Positions 34,675 through 42,379 of a DNA stretch of 64,000 nucleotides are shown here, piece after piece. The stretch's first letter is position 1, and each line of letters starts with the position of its first letter. This DNA comes from Salinimicrobium sp035607535 (GTDB taxonomy: Bacteria > Bacteroidota > Bacteroidia > Flavobacteriales > Flavobacteriaceae), in the NCBI RefSeq assembly GCF_035607535.1, contig NZ_JAYDZX010000009.1, forward strand, positions 17,764-81,763, written 5' to 3'. Position numbers and translations under genes: made by a program. The notes beneath the pieces are model-generated. The model was not told the DNA's origin. It saw nothing but the letters and a program-made list of their open reading frames with translations, and made no database searches.

Positions 34675-34722
34675 CAAAGGTTGAAAATGAGCAGGTTGTA
34701 AAATATGATAGCGGTCATATTT
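34675..34722 (-). promoter_or_regulatory. Crp/Fnr-type site and -7 box of ccoI
   Basis: AAATATGA and TCATATTT (34701-34722) form a perfect palindrome around a 6-bp centre. On the minus strand AACCTTTG (34675-34682) is the -7 box with one mismatch. The centre-to-box-end distance is 36.5 bp. Confidence 0.8.
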
Positions 34723-34772
34723 CAATGATCACCTTCAAAAATGGCATTATAGGAAGGGATTTATTGTGAAAA

Positions 34773-35678
34773 TTAAGCCTTGTGATCCACTCTTGCTCTG
34801 GAATATTTCTCAATTTCAGAATTGAGCTCGGCACCCAAAAGTATGATAAGGCTGGTTAAGAACAGCCATAGGAGCATTACTACAACTGCTGAGATTGAGC
34901 CGTAGACTTCTCCGTAACTTCCGAAGTTCTTGACGTAAAATGAAAAACCCCAGGAAGCAATAAGCCATAACACAGTGGCCAGAATGGCTCCGGGGAGGAC
35001 CCATTTAAAATCCGGCTTCTTTCTGGCGGGTGCGTAGCGATAAACAGTACCCAGAAAGTACACTACTATTGCGGCAAGCACAAGCCAGCGCAACCAGGAT
35101 ATCAGACCTTTAGCGGTAGCCGGTAGAGGAATACTGTCTACAAATGTAGGCCATACTACAATGACGCCTAAACTTAAGATCACCAGTATAACGGCTCCAA
35201 AGGTAAAAAGCAGGGTGAGCGCGTTCTGTTTTATGAAGCCCCGGTCATTTGATGTGTTGTATGCGATATCGATCCCTGTGAATAATGATTTCGTACCTTT
35301 ATTGGCACTCCAAATACTCAGAAGAATCCCGATGGCCAGGCTCCAGCTTAAAGCACTGCCCGATGTTGTAACCAAATCCTGCAGTTGAGCCTGTATGATT
35401 TCAAAAGCCTGTTGTGGCATCACCTGGGAGATTGTTTGCAGTTGCTCCTGTAGACTTTGTGGGTTCATAACCAGGCCATAAATAGAAACCAGGGCTCCAA
35501 TGGCCGGAAAAACTGCAAGAAAAGCGTAAAAAGCAACTCCAGCTGAAACGATGGAAACATTGTCTTCCCCAAACATATCCTTGACTCCAATTCCTATGGA
35601 CTTCCAGCCGGAAAAAGGGATCTCAGAAGGCTTATTCACTTTTCGTTTTGGATGGTAAGTCTTGCTCATTTTTTGCAT
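34773..35678 (-). CDS. YihY/BrkB family inner membrane protein
   Basis: The 301-residue protein has six membrane helices and the family opening GVAFYAFLAVFPAIGALVSIYG. Another ATG 9 bp further in (MSKTYHPKRK) is an equally good start. The fold is a six-helix bundle with a basic N-terminus and C-terminus. It was once named ribonuclease BN in error; the true role is unknown. A hydrophobic loop GSYGEVYGSISAVVVMLLWLFLTSLIILLG is typical. The gene stands alone, between ccoI and the Na+/H+ antiporter. Confidence 0.85.
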   Translation of the reverse strand: MQKMSKTYHPKRKVNKPSEIPFSGWKSIGIGVKDMFGEDNVSIVSAGVAFYAFLAVFPAIGALVSIYGLVMNPQSLQEQLQTISQVMPQQAFEIIQAQLQDLVTTSGSALSWSLAIGILLSIWSANKGTKSLFTGIDIAYNTSNDRGFIKQNALTLLFTFGAVILVILSLGVIVVWPTFVDSIPLPATAKGLISWLRWLVLAAIVVYFLGTVYRYAPARKKPDFKWVLPGAILATVLWLIASWGFSFYVKNFGSYGEVYGSISAVVVMLLWLFLTSLIILLGAELNSEIEKYSRARVDHKA

Positions 35679-35763
35679 TTTCTGAATTAACTTTCTTAAA
35701 ATAAGAAATTCAAGCAGCAGAATTTGTAATGGCTGCTATAAACATTTGTTAATCCTGAAATTT

Positions 35764-37014
35764 TCAATCCCGTTCTGCTACCTTTCCCTGCTTCTTAAAA
35801 TGGCCAATTACAGAAGGGGCCGTAAAGCCATGTATGATAATTGAAATTAGGATGATATAAGCTGTGATCGCGTATAGTTCATTTTTATGATCGAAGTAGT
35901 CAAAACTTACAAACGCCCAGGACAAATAAAATATGGAACCTATTCCCCGAATTCCAAAGAAGCTTATGGCCAGTTTACTTTTAAAATCCCCTTTTACCCC
36001 GGCTAAGCCTATGATGCCTGCTAAGGGCCGTATCACCAGTACAAATAAGACAGCAAACAGAACTCCCTTCCAGTCTGTTAATGCCAACATGCCGTTCATA
36101 AGAGAGCCTCCAAAGAGAAGGATATAAATTACCATGAAAAGATGCTCCATTTCCTGTACGAAATCATGTAATTTTTTCTTGTAATCCTGATCCACTTTTT
36201 CATAATAGCGAAGGGAGAAACCGGCAAAGAAAACAGCGAGAAAGCCGTACCCGTGTAAAAGCTCGGTCGCCCCGTAGGTCATAAAGGTGAGGGACAAGGC
36301 TAGAAAACCCACAAAGGTCTTTACGCCCGCGTATTTATATATCCGGTCCATCAAATGTCCGATCAGCCACCCTATAAACAAGCCACAGATCACTCCTATG
36401 ACTACTTTAAGCAACAATTTGTCCCATAACCAGTTCGTAAAGTTGAAGGCAGCCCAACTTCCGGCTTGTGCCACCAGCACGGCAAGGTATGAGAAGGGGT
36501 AGGCAATCCCGTCGTTGAGCCCTGCTTCGGCGGTCAATGTAAACCTGATATCACTGGCAGGTTCTTCCTCCTCCATGGGATCGTCCAGTTGAACTTCAGC
36601 TGCCAAAACAGGATCTGTAGGTGCGAGAACGGCAGCCAGCAGAAGGCTGGAAGGCAGGCTTAATAACAGAAAGTACTGGCCCAGTAGAAAGGCAGAGATC
36701 ATACAAATTGGCATAGTCACAAAGACGAGGAGAAGGGGCTTTCGCCAGGCTCTAAGGCTATAATGAGCACCAATCTTCAATCCCGCACCCATAAGGGAAA
36801 TGATCACCAGAGCTTCAGAAAAGTACATGAGGCTTTGATCTTCCCACAAAGGATCGGGCCACCCCAGTGGCAGTCCAATGGCAAAAAGTCCAAACCCAAT
36901 AAGCAGCAGCAGGATAGGAGAGCTTATTTTTAGCTTCTCAGAAAAAGCAGGGAGCCAGGCCATAATTATGGTGGCAAATCCAAGACCGGCAAGGATTAAA
37001 TAGTGTTCTTTCAT
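35764..37014 (-). CDS. CPA1 family cation:proton antiporter
   Basis: The 416-residue protein has about twelve membrane helices. The conserved AEAGLNDGIAYP (NDG pair, about residue 165) is the ion-binding motif of electroneutral CPA1/NhaP Na+/H+ antiporters, and APTDPVLA earlier is the usual unwound helix segment. It exchanges external protons for internal Na+ (or K+) and is common in marine bacteria. It ends 86 bp from the BrkB gene on the same strand. There is no attached cytoplasmic nucleotide-binding domain. Confidence 0.9.
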   Translation of the reverse strand: MKEHYLILAGLGFATIIMAWLPAFSEKLKISSPILLLLIGFGLFAIGLPLGWPDPLWEDQSLMYFSEALVIISLMGAGLKIGAHYSLRAWRKPLLLVFVTMPICMISAFLLGQYFLLLSLPSSLLLAAVLAPTDPVLAAEVQLDDPMEEEEPASDIRFTLTAEAGLNDGIAYPFSYLAVLVAQAGSWAAFNFTNWLWDKLLLKVVIGVICGLFIGWLIGHLMDRIYKYAGVKTFVGFLALSLTFMTYGATELLHGYGFLAVFFAGFSLRYYEKVDQDYKKKLHDFVQEMEHLFMVIYILLFGGSLMNGMLALTDWKGVLFAVLFVLVIRPLAGIIGLAGVKGDFKSKLAISFFGIRGIGSIFYLSWAFVSFDYFDHKNELYAITAYIILISIIIHGFTAPSVIGHFKKQGKVAERD

Positions 37015-37142
37015 TACTGAAAAATATGATTTATTACGGCCTGCGCTTCATAAAGGAATGTTACTTCTTTAAAATTACCAGATTTGATCTGAATTTTTGG
37101 GATAATATCCAATGCGGAAGTAGGATTTTTTCCAAAAAGATC

Positions 37143-37150
37143 TAAATTTG
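37143..37150 (+). promoter_or_regulatory. -7 box of the XRE/S24 regulator gene
   Basis: TAAATTTG matches TAnnTTTG exactly and ends 5 bp before the ATG at 37156, so the transcript would be leaderless or nearly so. No TTTG -33 element is clear. Confidence 0.6.
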
Positions 37151-37155
37151 TAAGT

Positions 37156-37923
37156 ATGGGAACAGACGTATCACAAGAAATCAAAAGGTTCAAAGAGGTA
37201 AGAGATGAAAATAATTTCACTCAAACCGAATTCGCACAGCTGCTTGGAATCAAAAATTCTACAGCCGATATTGAAAGAGGACGTACAAAATTGTCCGGTA
37301 AAGTGGTTGCCGAACTCCTGCGGCAATTTGGGATCAACCCGTTGTGGCTGTTTGGAGAGAGCAACCAAAAATACCTTCAGGTCACTAAAGGAGATGTAAG
37401 TCCCAAAGTGGTAAGCCTCAACAGCGCAGAAGAAGAGAACATTGTGCTGGTGAACGTAAAAGCTGCTGCCGGTTATCCCCACAATGTGCAGGATGTAGAT
37501 TGGTATCAACAGCTTCCGGCCTTTGACATTCCTTTGCCCGCATATCGCAATGCCACGCATCGCGGATTTCAAATAGAAGGAGATAGTATGCTCCCCAACT
37601 TCAGGCCGGGAGAGTGGGTGCTGGGGAAAGCGGTACCGACTATTGAAGAAGCAAGCAACAACAGGATCTATGTTGTGGTGCTTTATGACTCTGTACTGGT
37701 TAAAAAACTTCAAAAACTTCCCGATCCCTCTAAATTACTCCTCATTTCTTTAAATGAAGAATATCTTCCCATAGAGGTGAAGGTAAATGATGTGCAGGAA
37801 TTGTGGCAGGTGAACAGCAAGCTAACTTTCAATCTTGAAGCGCCTTCGGAGAGTAGCTTATTAAAACAGCTGCAACAATCCATGGAAGATCTTAAGAGTG
37901 AATTCAAGACTTTAAAGCATTAA
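37156..37923 (+). CDS. XRE-type HTH regulator with S24 (LexA-like) peptidase domain
   Basis: The 255-residue protein has an N-terminal helix-turn-helix (residues 20-45, TQTEFAQLLGIKNSTADIE), a linker with a possible Ala105-Gly106 cleavage site (VKAAAGYP), and a C-terminal S24 domain with Ser144 (EGDSMLPNF) and Lys183 or Lys184 as the catalytic pair. Such proteins repress genes until self-cleavage, as CI and LexA do. No phage genes or damage genes are next to it in this window. Stand-alone copies are common in flavobacteria. A rho-independent terminator follows directly. Confidence 0.88.
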   Translation: MGTDVSQEIKRFKEVRDENNFTQTEFAQLLGIKNSTADIERGRTKLSGKVVAELLRQFGINPLWLFGESNQKYLQVTKGDVSPKVVSLNSAEEENIVLVNVKAAAGYPHNVQDVDWYQQLPAFDIPLPAYRNATHRGFQIEGDSMLPNFRPGEWVLGKAVPTIEEASNNRIYVVVLYDSVLVKKLQKLPDPSKLLLISLNEEYLPIEVKVNDVQELWQVNSKLTFNLEAPSESSLLKQLQQSMEDLKSEFKTLKH

Positions 37924-37952
37924 AAAACGGCCTGAGAATTTCAGGCCGTTTT
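37924..37952 (+). terminator. terminator of the XRE/S24 gene
   Basis: A perfect 12-bp stem (37924-37935 with 37941-37952) with a 5-nt loop starts right at the stop codon. With A and T tracts on both sides it could also act for the minus-strand lipoprotein genes. Confidence 0.88.
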
Positions 37953-37997
37953 CCAGGATTCTTTACATCCTGTGGTTAGAGCTGGTTAGTTGTTTTG

Positions 37998-38162
37998 TTA
38001 AAGGTCGTCATCTCCACCAAGCCCGGTGTTCTCACCGGCCTCGTTCACACCTTCCTCAACTGCTTCCCCTGTTGCTTCGGCAGCATCTTTGGTTTCGCGG
38101 CAGGAAATCAGAGAGGTGGAGAGAGCGAAACTAAAAAGCATTAGTAAAAAATACTTTTTCAT
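37998..38162 (-). CDS. tiny acidic lipoprotein, 54 residues (cluster member 1)
   Basis: I read this short frame by hand. It starts MKKYFLLMLFSFALSTS and has the lipobox LISC followed by RETKD, then an acidic tail (EATGEAVEEGVNEAGE) with a final GGDDDL. No domain is recognised. It is one of four tandem minus-strand genes with the same plan: short signal, SC-Arg-Glu/Asp after the lipobox, charged tail. The lipid anchor predicts a membrane location, probably outer membrane or periplasm. The gap to the next member is 15 bp. Confidence 0.75.
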   Translation of the reverse strand: MKKYFLLMLFSFALSTSLISCRETKDAAEATGEAVEEGVNEAGENTGLGGDDDL

Positions 38163-38177
38163 CCTTAGGTTATAAGA

Positions 38178-38330
38178 TTAATACTCGTCTTCTATTTCTT
38201 CAGCTTCCTCTTCAAGTTCTTCATTCAATTCCATATCATCTACATCGTCTGCTTCTTCGGTATCCCTACAGGATACAAAAGAGGTGCTGATCGAAAATAA
38301 CAGGGCGAATAAGAAAATTAGCTTTTTCAT
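38178..38330 (-). CDS. tiny acidic lipoprotein, 50 residues (cluster member 2)
   Basis: I read this frame by hand as well. It opens MKKLIFLFALLFSISTS, has the lipobox FVSC with RDTEEADD after it, and a tail that is almost all Glu and Asp (ELNEELEEEAEEIEDEY). It is the closest relative of member 3, with the same signal sequence pattern. Such a tail would be strongly negative at the cell surface or in the periplasm. The function is unknown. Confidence 0.75.
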   Translation of the reverse strand: MKKLIFLFALLFSISTSFVSCRDTEEADDVDDMELNEELEEEAEEIEDEY

Positions 38331-38368
38331 AATTGGTTGGTTAGAGTTAGTTAGAGTTAAAATAAGAA

Positions 38369-38539
38369 TTAGATATCGTCTTCCATGTCATCGTATTCCT
38401 CCTCTATCTCATCGCCTCTATCTTCAAGTTCGTCTGTAGCTTCTTCTATTTGATCTCCACGATCGGCTTCTTCCCGACAGGAAATAAAAGATGAACTTAC
38501 ACCAAAAAGTAAGGCCAGTATCAAGATTAATTTTTTCAT
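38369..38539 (-). CDS. tiny acidic lipoprotein, 56 residues (cluster member 3)
   Basis: The ATG at 38539 starts a proper signal peptide, MKKLILILALLFGVSSS, with lipobox FISC and REEADRGDQ after it; a frame open a little further upstream adds residues that are not signal-like. The tail repeats ELEDRGDEIEEEYDD, a mixed acidic segment with isolated Arg. No domain is recognised. It shares its first 20 residues with member 2, so the two arose by duplication. Confidence 0.78.
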   Translation of the reverse strand: MKKLILILALLFGVSSSFISCREEADRGDQIEEATDELEDRGDEIEEEYDDMEDDI

Positions 38540-38659
38540 TGCTATTGGTTTTTTAAGGGTTAGTTCTAACAAATTTATAGAAAGCTATTCATTATTAGCA
38601 TTTTAGATGCTAAAGTTTTCCTAAAACACCCTTAAAACTGAAGATTTTATAGGAGTATT

Positions 38660-38887
38660 CTAATTGTCGTCTCCAATTTTTTCAATTTCTTCGTCGATCT
38701 CCTTATTTACCTCTTTGTCAACTTCCTTAGCGGTTCTCTCCAGGATACCTTCTCTTCCTTCTTCATCCTCAACTTCCCTCTCGACTTCTACTTCCCGTAC
38801 CACTCTCTCTTCTCTTACTTCTTCTCTACAGGACATTAAAAGAACTCCGTTGAGGGTAAGGAACATAATCAATAATCTCAATTTCAT
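38660..38887 (-). CDS. small charged lipoprotein, 75 residues (cluster member 4)
   Basis: MKLRLLIMFLTLNGVLL leads to the lipobox LMSC and REEVREER. The tail alternates Glu with Arg or Lys in a pattern that should form one long charged helix (VEVEREVEDEEGRE, then TAKEVDKEVNKEIDEEIEKI, heptad-like). The last member of the set is longer than the others and is helix-rich rather than only acidic. It lies 120 bp from member 3, with its own upstream region. Confidence 0.78.
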   Translation of the reverse strand: MKLRLLIMFLTLNGVLLMSCREEVREERVVREVEVEREVEDEEGREGILERTAKEVDKEVNKEIDEEIEKIGDDN

Positions 38888-39024
38888 AACTTAATTATTT
38901 AGGAATTTGAACAGCCAAGGTAGGAAAGTTCTGCCTCTGCTACTTCGAAATTGGCAGCACTTTAGGATCTTTTCTAAAGGAGATTTTAAAAGGAGCTTCT
39001 TAAAACTCCTTTTTTAAAGATTAA

Positions 39025-39055
39025 TTAAAAAAGGCCATCCTGCAATGGATGGCCT
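39025..39055 (-). terminator. terminator of the coiled-coil membrane protein gene
   Basis: A perfect 9-bp stem (39032-39040 with 39047-39055) with a 6-nt loop is followed on the minus strand by TTTTTT and an AT-rich run. It is 28 bp after the stop at 39083. Confidence 0.88.
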
Positions 39056-39082
39056 CTTCTGCTTCTTATATGGAATGCCGGA

Positions 39083-40774
39083 TTAGAATATTCCTTCGAG
39101 TGCCAACATTCCGCCAACAGCCGATGCTACTGCAGATACCACTCCGGTTGCAACCAGCCACCATGCTGCGGTTGCCGCTGCTTTTCGGGATTCTTCGGCA
39201 GCAATTAAAGCTTTTTCTTTAGCTTCGGCCATCTTTTCGTTTACCTTTATCTGGATGTCATAGGCCTTATTCAGCACAGTATCCCGTGCACTAACGATCT
39301 TCTCGGCAATAGGTTCAGCTTCAGCCCGGGTGAGGGAAGTCCTGTTGGAGATCATGGTGATCATCTCCTGCTTGTTGTAATGTTCAAGCTTATACTTAAG
39401 ATCTGGCCCTGCACCTGAATCCTGAAAAATAGCTGTAAAATCTGAATAGATCCTGTTAAGATCATTTGTTCCACTCTGGAACATCGATTTCACTTTTGCT
39501 TCCAGGTCCTGTTTCTTCTGCTGTGCATCGCCTTTTTTAGCTTCTGCTTTGTTCCCCTGATCATTAAAGAATGATTGTACCTTATTGAGCACCTTTTCGG
39601 CCTGAGAAATTCTTTGATCTGCTTCTCTTTCGTCCATGTTCTGGGAAGCTAACAGTTGTACAAGTGTATTGCGATCAAATGCGCTGGCTTTAGCTTTGGC
39701 AATGTTCCTTGCTTCTTTTGGTTCGTTCAGGATCCTCTTAAGGTCCTCTTCCAGTTTTTCAGGTTGTAATTCGCCTTTGTTGGTGTTCCTTAAGGCATCC
39801 TTTATTTTAGCCTGGTATTTATTGATCTGCTCCCTGTCAGCCGGTGTAAGGTCCTCGATTCCGGCTTTAGCTTTTTCCTGGGAAGAGGCGTCACTCTTGG
39901 CAATATCCTTTATACTGTTCACGTGATCTTTAATGGCCTCTTTATCTTCTTTTGAAAGGGAGCTTTTGTCGGCTTCCTCAAGGATAAGTCGTTTAACCGA
40001 ATTAGGATAATCAAAATCTGCTTTTTCCGTTACCTGTATATCGGTAATCAAATCCTTGATTTGTTTCTTCAGGTCTTTTATGTCAATTCGCTGGGGCTTT
40101 AATTCTTTGACATAGTCATCTACTTTTTTATCGATATCGTGAGTGGAGAACAGCTTCTCGAACTGTTTGCGCATTTCTTTTGCTTCCGTTTTGGCCTTCG
40201 TTTTGGCAACGTCTTTGGCAACGCTTGAATCTGATTTCGAAAACACAGAACCTGCAGATGATAAACTACTTTTAACTGTGGAAGCTAATCCTCCTACCAG
40301 AGACGTGATCATATTCACTTCCAAATAGGTGACTACCATAAAAAATGCAGCCCAAATGACGAGTCCCAGGGTAGCGCCAATAAAGTTTGCTCCTATGAGA
40401 CCAAGCTTCACGGCAAAAAGACTTGCGAAGAAAAGAGCTATGGACGTGGTCACAAGGGTCCAGACTCCAAGGCCGGTAGAGACTTTTTGGCCCACATTCA
40501 TGCCGTCATCATCATCATCGTCATGCTTATGAACCTTTTGCCGGTCTTTGGTAGAATCGCTGTGACCTTTCTTCCTAATGTTTCCTACTGCCGTAATTCC
40601 CCCCGCGACAGAAAAAGCCGTCAATAACAACTGGAATCCCAGGGCGAGTAAAACCCCGGCAACAACCGCAATAAAGAAATTGGTTTCTTCGAGGAGCACT
40701 GCAGCTCCTACTCCTTCCTGTGCAAATAGATTTAGTGGAAATAGAATTAATAGTAAAAAGATATACCTCTTCAT
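39083..40774 (-). CDS. membrane protein with long helical domain, function unknown
   Basis: The 563-residue protein has an N-terminal signal peptide (NLFAQ), two or three membrane helices to about residue 160 with an Asp/His-rich loop (KHDDDDDDG) between them, and then a long, highly charged helical region with Ala/Lys/Glu-rich segments. Two copies of a 30-residue motif are seen, LASQNMDEREADQRISQAEKV and MISNRTSLTRAEAEPIAEKIV, in which a loop is followed by E-A-(E/D) in a helix. A final hydrophobic helix (AAWWLVATGVVSAVASAVGG) would anchor the C-terminus. I do not recognise a named family. It is a single gene with its own terminator. Confidence 0.8.
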   Translation of the reverse strand: MKRYIFLLLILFPLNLFAQEGVGAAVLLEETNFFIAVVAGVLLALGFQLLLTAFSVAGGITAVGNIRKKGHSDSTKDRQKVHKHDDDDDDGMNVGQKVSTGLGVWTLVTTSIALFFASLFAVKLGLIGANFIGATLGLVIWAAFFMVVTYLEVNMITSLVGGLASTVKSSLSSAGSVFSKSDSSVAKDVAKTKAKTEAKEMRKQFEKLFSTHDIDKKVDDYVKELKPQRIDIKDLKKQIKDLITDIQVTEKADFDYPNSVKRLILEEADKSSLSKEDKEAIKDHVNSIKDIAKSDASSQEKAKAGIEDLTPADREQINKYQAKIKDALRNTNKGELQPEKLEEDLKRILNEPKEARNIAKAKASAFDRNTLVQLLASQNMDEREADQRISQAEKVLNKVQSFFNDQGNKAEAKKGDAQQKKQDLEAKVKSMFQSGTNDLNRIYSDFTAIFQDSGAGPDLKYKLEHYNKQEMITMISNRTSLTRAEAEPIAEKIVSARDTVLNKAYDIQIKVNEKMAEAKEKALIAAEESRKAAATAAWWLVATGVVSAVASAVGGMLALEGIF

Positions 40775-40908
40775 AGCTGATATTTAATTGGTTATACTCC
40801 AATTTAAGGCTTTGAATGCAGTACCTTCTTTAAAAAAATCTTAAATCCCTTTTATTTTAAGGAGAACTTAATGTTTGAGAGGGGCAGTGGATTGGAAACA
40901 AAAAAAAA

Positions 40909-41304
40909 TTAAGATTTCAACAAAGGCAGAAGCTTGAAGTAGACCTCCTCACAAGCTTGTTTGGAAAGAGGTTTTTCCCTGTAGTCGATTACCCGGGCAT
41001 AACCTTTGGCAGTATTGCGGTCACTTTCATTAATGGAAGAGGTAACCATCACTACGAAGATACTTTCTTTATAAGGCAAATCTTCTATCTGGTCCAGGAA
41101 ATCCCAGCCGTTGTAGTTAGGCATGTTAATGTCGAGGAATATGAGGAGGTTATTGTCTGAAGTCCTGTGATTGAGATAGTGCAGTGCATCCTCTGCCTTG
41201 AGAAAATCCCTGACGCTGGAAGGCAGCTTGCTCTTTTTTATGAGCACCTTGTGCAGGAACAATACTACTGCATCGTCATCAATAACAATAACATCTACGT
41301 TCAT
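40909..41304 (-). CDS. stand-alone response regulator receiver protein
   Basis: The 131-residue protein is a single CheY-like receiver. The acidic pocket is Asp9-Asp11 in VIDDDA, the phospho-acceptor is Asp58 (FLDINMP), Thr88 (VTSS) and Lys111 (REKPLS) complete the switch. There is no output domain, so it must act by protein contact. No histidine kinase is nearby. Bacteroidota often have such stand-alone receivers; the sequence GYARVIDYREKPLS is typical of the group near PAS-kinase partners. Confidence 0.92.
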   Translation of the reverse strand: MNVDVIVIDDDAVVLFLHKVLIKKSKLPSSVRDFLKAEDALHYLNHRTSDNNLLIFLDINMPNYNGWDFLDQIEDLPYKESIFVVMVTSSINESDRNTAKGYARVIDYREKPLSKQACEEVYFKLLPLLKS

Positions 41305-41403
41305 ATAAGCAGGTGAAGCAATTGGCGGGGGCTACCTAAATTGCGGTTGATTAATTAACCTTTTGTGTGAGATCAAAGATAGGAAAATAATTTTCTCGGG
41401 TTG

Positions 41404-41907
41404 CTAAAACTGGAACAGCAGGCTCCTGAATTCCCATACCTTATAAAGAAAGAGCAGGAAGAAAATAGCAGTAACTACAAATTCCATAAAAGTAGAGGCC
41501 AGCAAACCTATAAAGGATCCCGAAGCCGCCTTGAGTGCAGATCTTGAATCGGCCTTATTGAGGATCTCGCCCAGATAAGCTCCCACAAACGGTGCAATAA
41601 GAATTGCGAAAGGAATAGGAATGAAGATCCCTGCAAACAATCCTATTGTCGCTCCAAACATTCCCTGTTTGCTTCCTCCCAGGTATTTTGTTCCCAGTGC
41701 CGGTATGGCGTATTGCAGAGCAAAAATAATAATGGTGACAAGTAAGGTGACACCAAGATAGGTGTAGTTCATAGGTACTACAGAGGTGAGATGGAGAAGG
41801 AGAAGGCCTGCCCAACTAACAGGGATGCCGGGGAGCATAGGCAGAAAGCTGCCAAGGATACCCACCAGCATTAAAATTGCTGCCAGGCAAAGGAGAACTA
41901 TGTCCAT
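41404..41907 (-). CDS. DUF456 family membrane protein
   Basis: The 167-residue protein has four or five membrane helices and the DUF456 opening VGILGSFLPMLPGIPVSWAGLLLLHL, with glycine-rich helices GLFAGIFIPIPFAILIAPFVGAYLGE in the middle. The function of DUF456 is unknown. It is divergent from the BlaI gene; the 110 bp between them contain the BlaI-type operators. Confidence 0.87.
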   Translation of the reverse strand: MDIVLLCLAAILMLVGILGSFLPMLPGIPVSWAGLLLLHLTSVVPMNYTYLGVTLLVTIIIFALQYAIPALGTKYLGGSKQGMFGATIGLFAGIFIPIPFAILIAPFVGAYLGEILNKADSRSALKAASGSFIGLLASTFMEFVVTAIFFLLFLYKVWEFRSLLFQF

Positions 41908-41955
41908 AGAAATTCTTTTTTAGCTAAGATATACAAAGCCGGGAAAATAAAATTA

Positions 41956-41987
41956 ACTAAATAATTAGTTTAAACTAAAATATTAGT
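41956..41987. promoter_or_regulatory. double palindromic operator in front of the blaI-like gene
   Basis: Two near-identical palindromes, ACTAAATAATTAGT (41956-41969) and ACTAAAATATTAGT (41974-41987), lie 18 bp apart centre to centre, 30 bp before the regulator ATG. The half-site ACTAA differs from the TACA half-site of the second BlaI gene in the window. Autoregulation is the expected role. Confidence 0.7.
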
Positions 41988-42016
41988 TTAACTTAGCCCT
42001 ATCAAGTCGAACTTTT

Positions 42017-42379
42017 ATGAAACAATTGACCAAAGCCGAAGAAGAGATCATGCAGATCCTCTGGAATCTCAGAGAAGCCAACGTGGCTTCGATCATAGAG
42101 GAAATGCCCGAGCCTAAACCCGCGTATAATACAGTTTCTACTATAGTGCGTATCCTGGAAAACAAAATGTTCGTAGATCATAAAAAGGTAGGGAAAGGCT
42201 ATATTTATTTTCCGGTTGTGGAGAAAGAGACCTATACTAACCAGAGTATGAATAAGTTGATCGACGGATATTTCAACGGTTCCTTCAAAAGTATGGTGTC
42301 CTTTTTTATGAAGAAGAACAAAATGGATACTGCCGATCTGGAGGCGATCCTGAAGGAGATCAACAAAAAAGAAGACTAA
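42017..42379 (+). CDS. BlaI/MecI/CopY family transcriptional repressor (first pair)
   Basis: The 120-residue protein is a full-length penicillinase-repressor domain: a winged helix (residues 5-65, KAEEEIMQILW ... NTVSTIVRILENKMFVDHKK) and a dimer helix region. Repressors of this type are released when the partner M56 peptidase cuts them. The partner gene follows with a 1-base overlap (TAATG). A different BlaI copy, 121 residues, is at 61070; both have the same fold but distinct operators. Confidence 0.92.
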   Translation: MKQLTKAEEEIMQILWNLREANVASIIEEMPEPKPAYNTVSTIVRILENKMFVDHKKVGKGYIYFPVVEKETYTNQSMNKLIDGYFNGSFKSMVSFFMKKNKMDTADLEAILKEINKKED

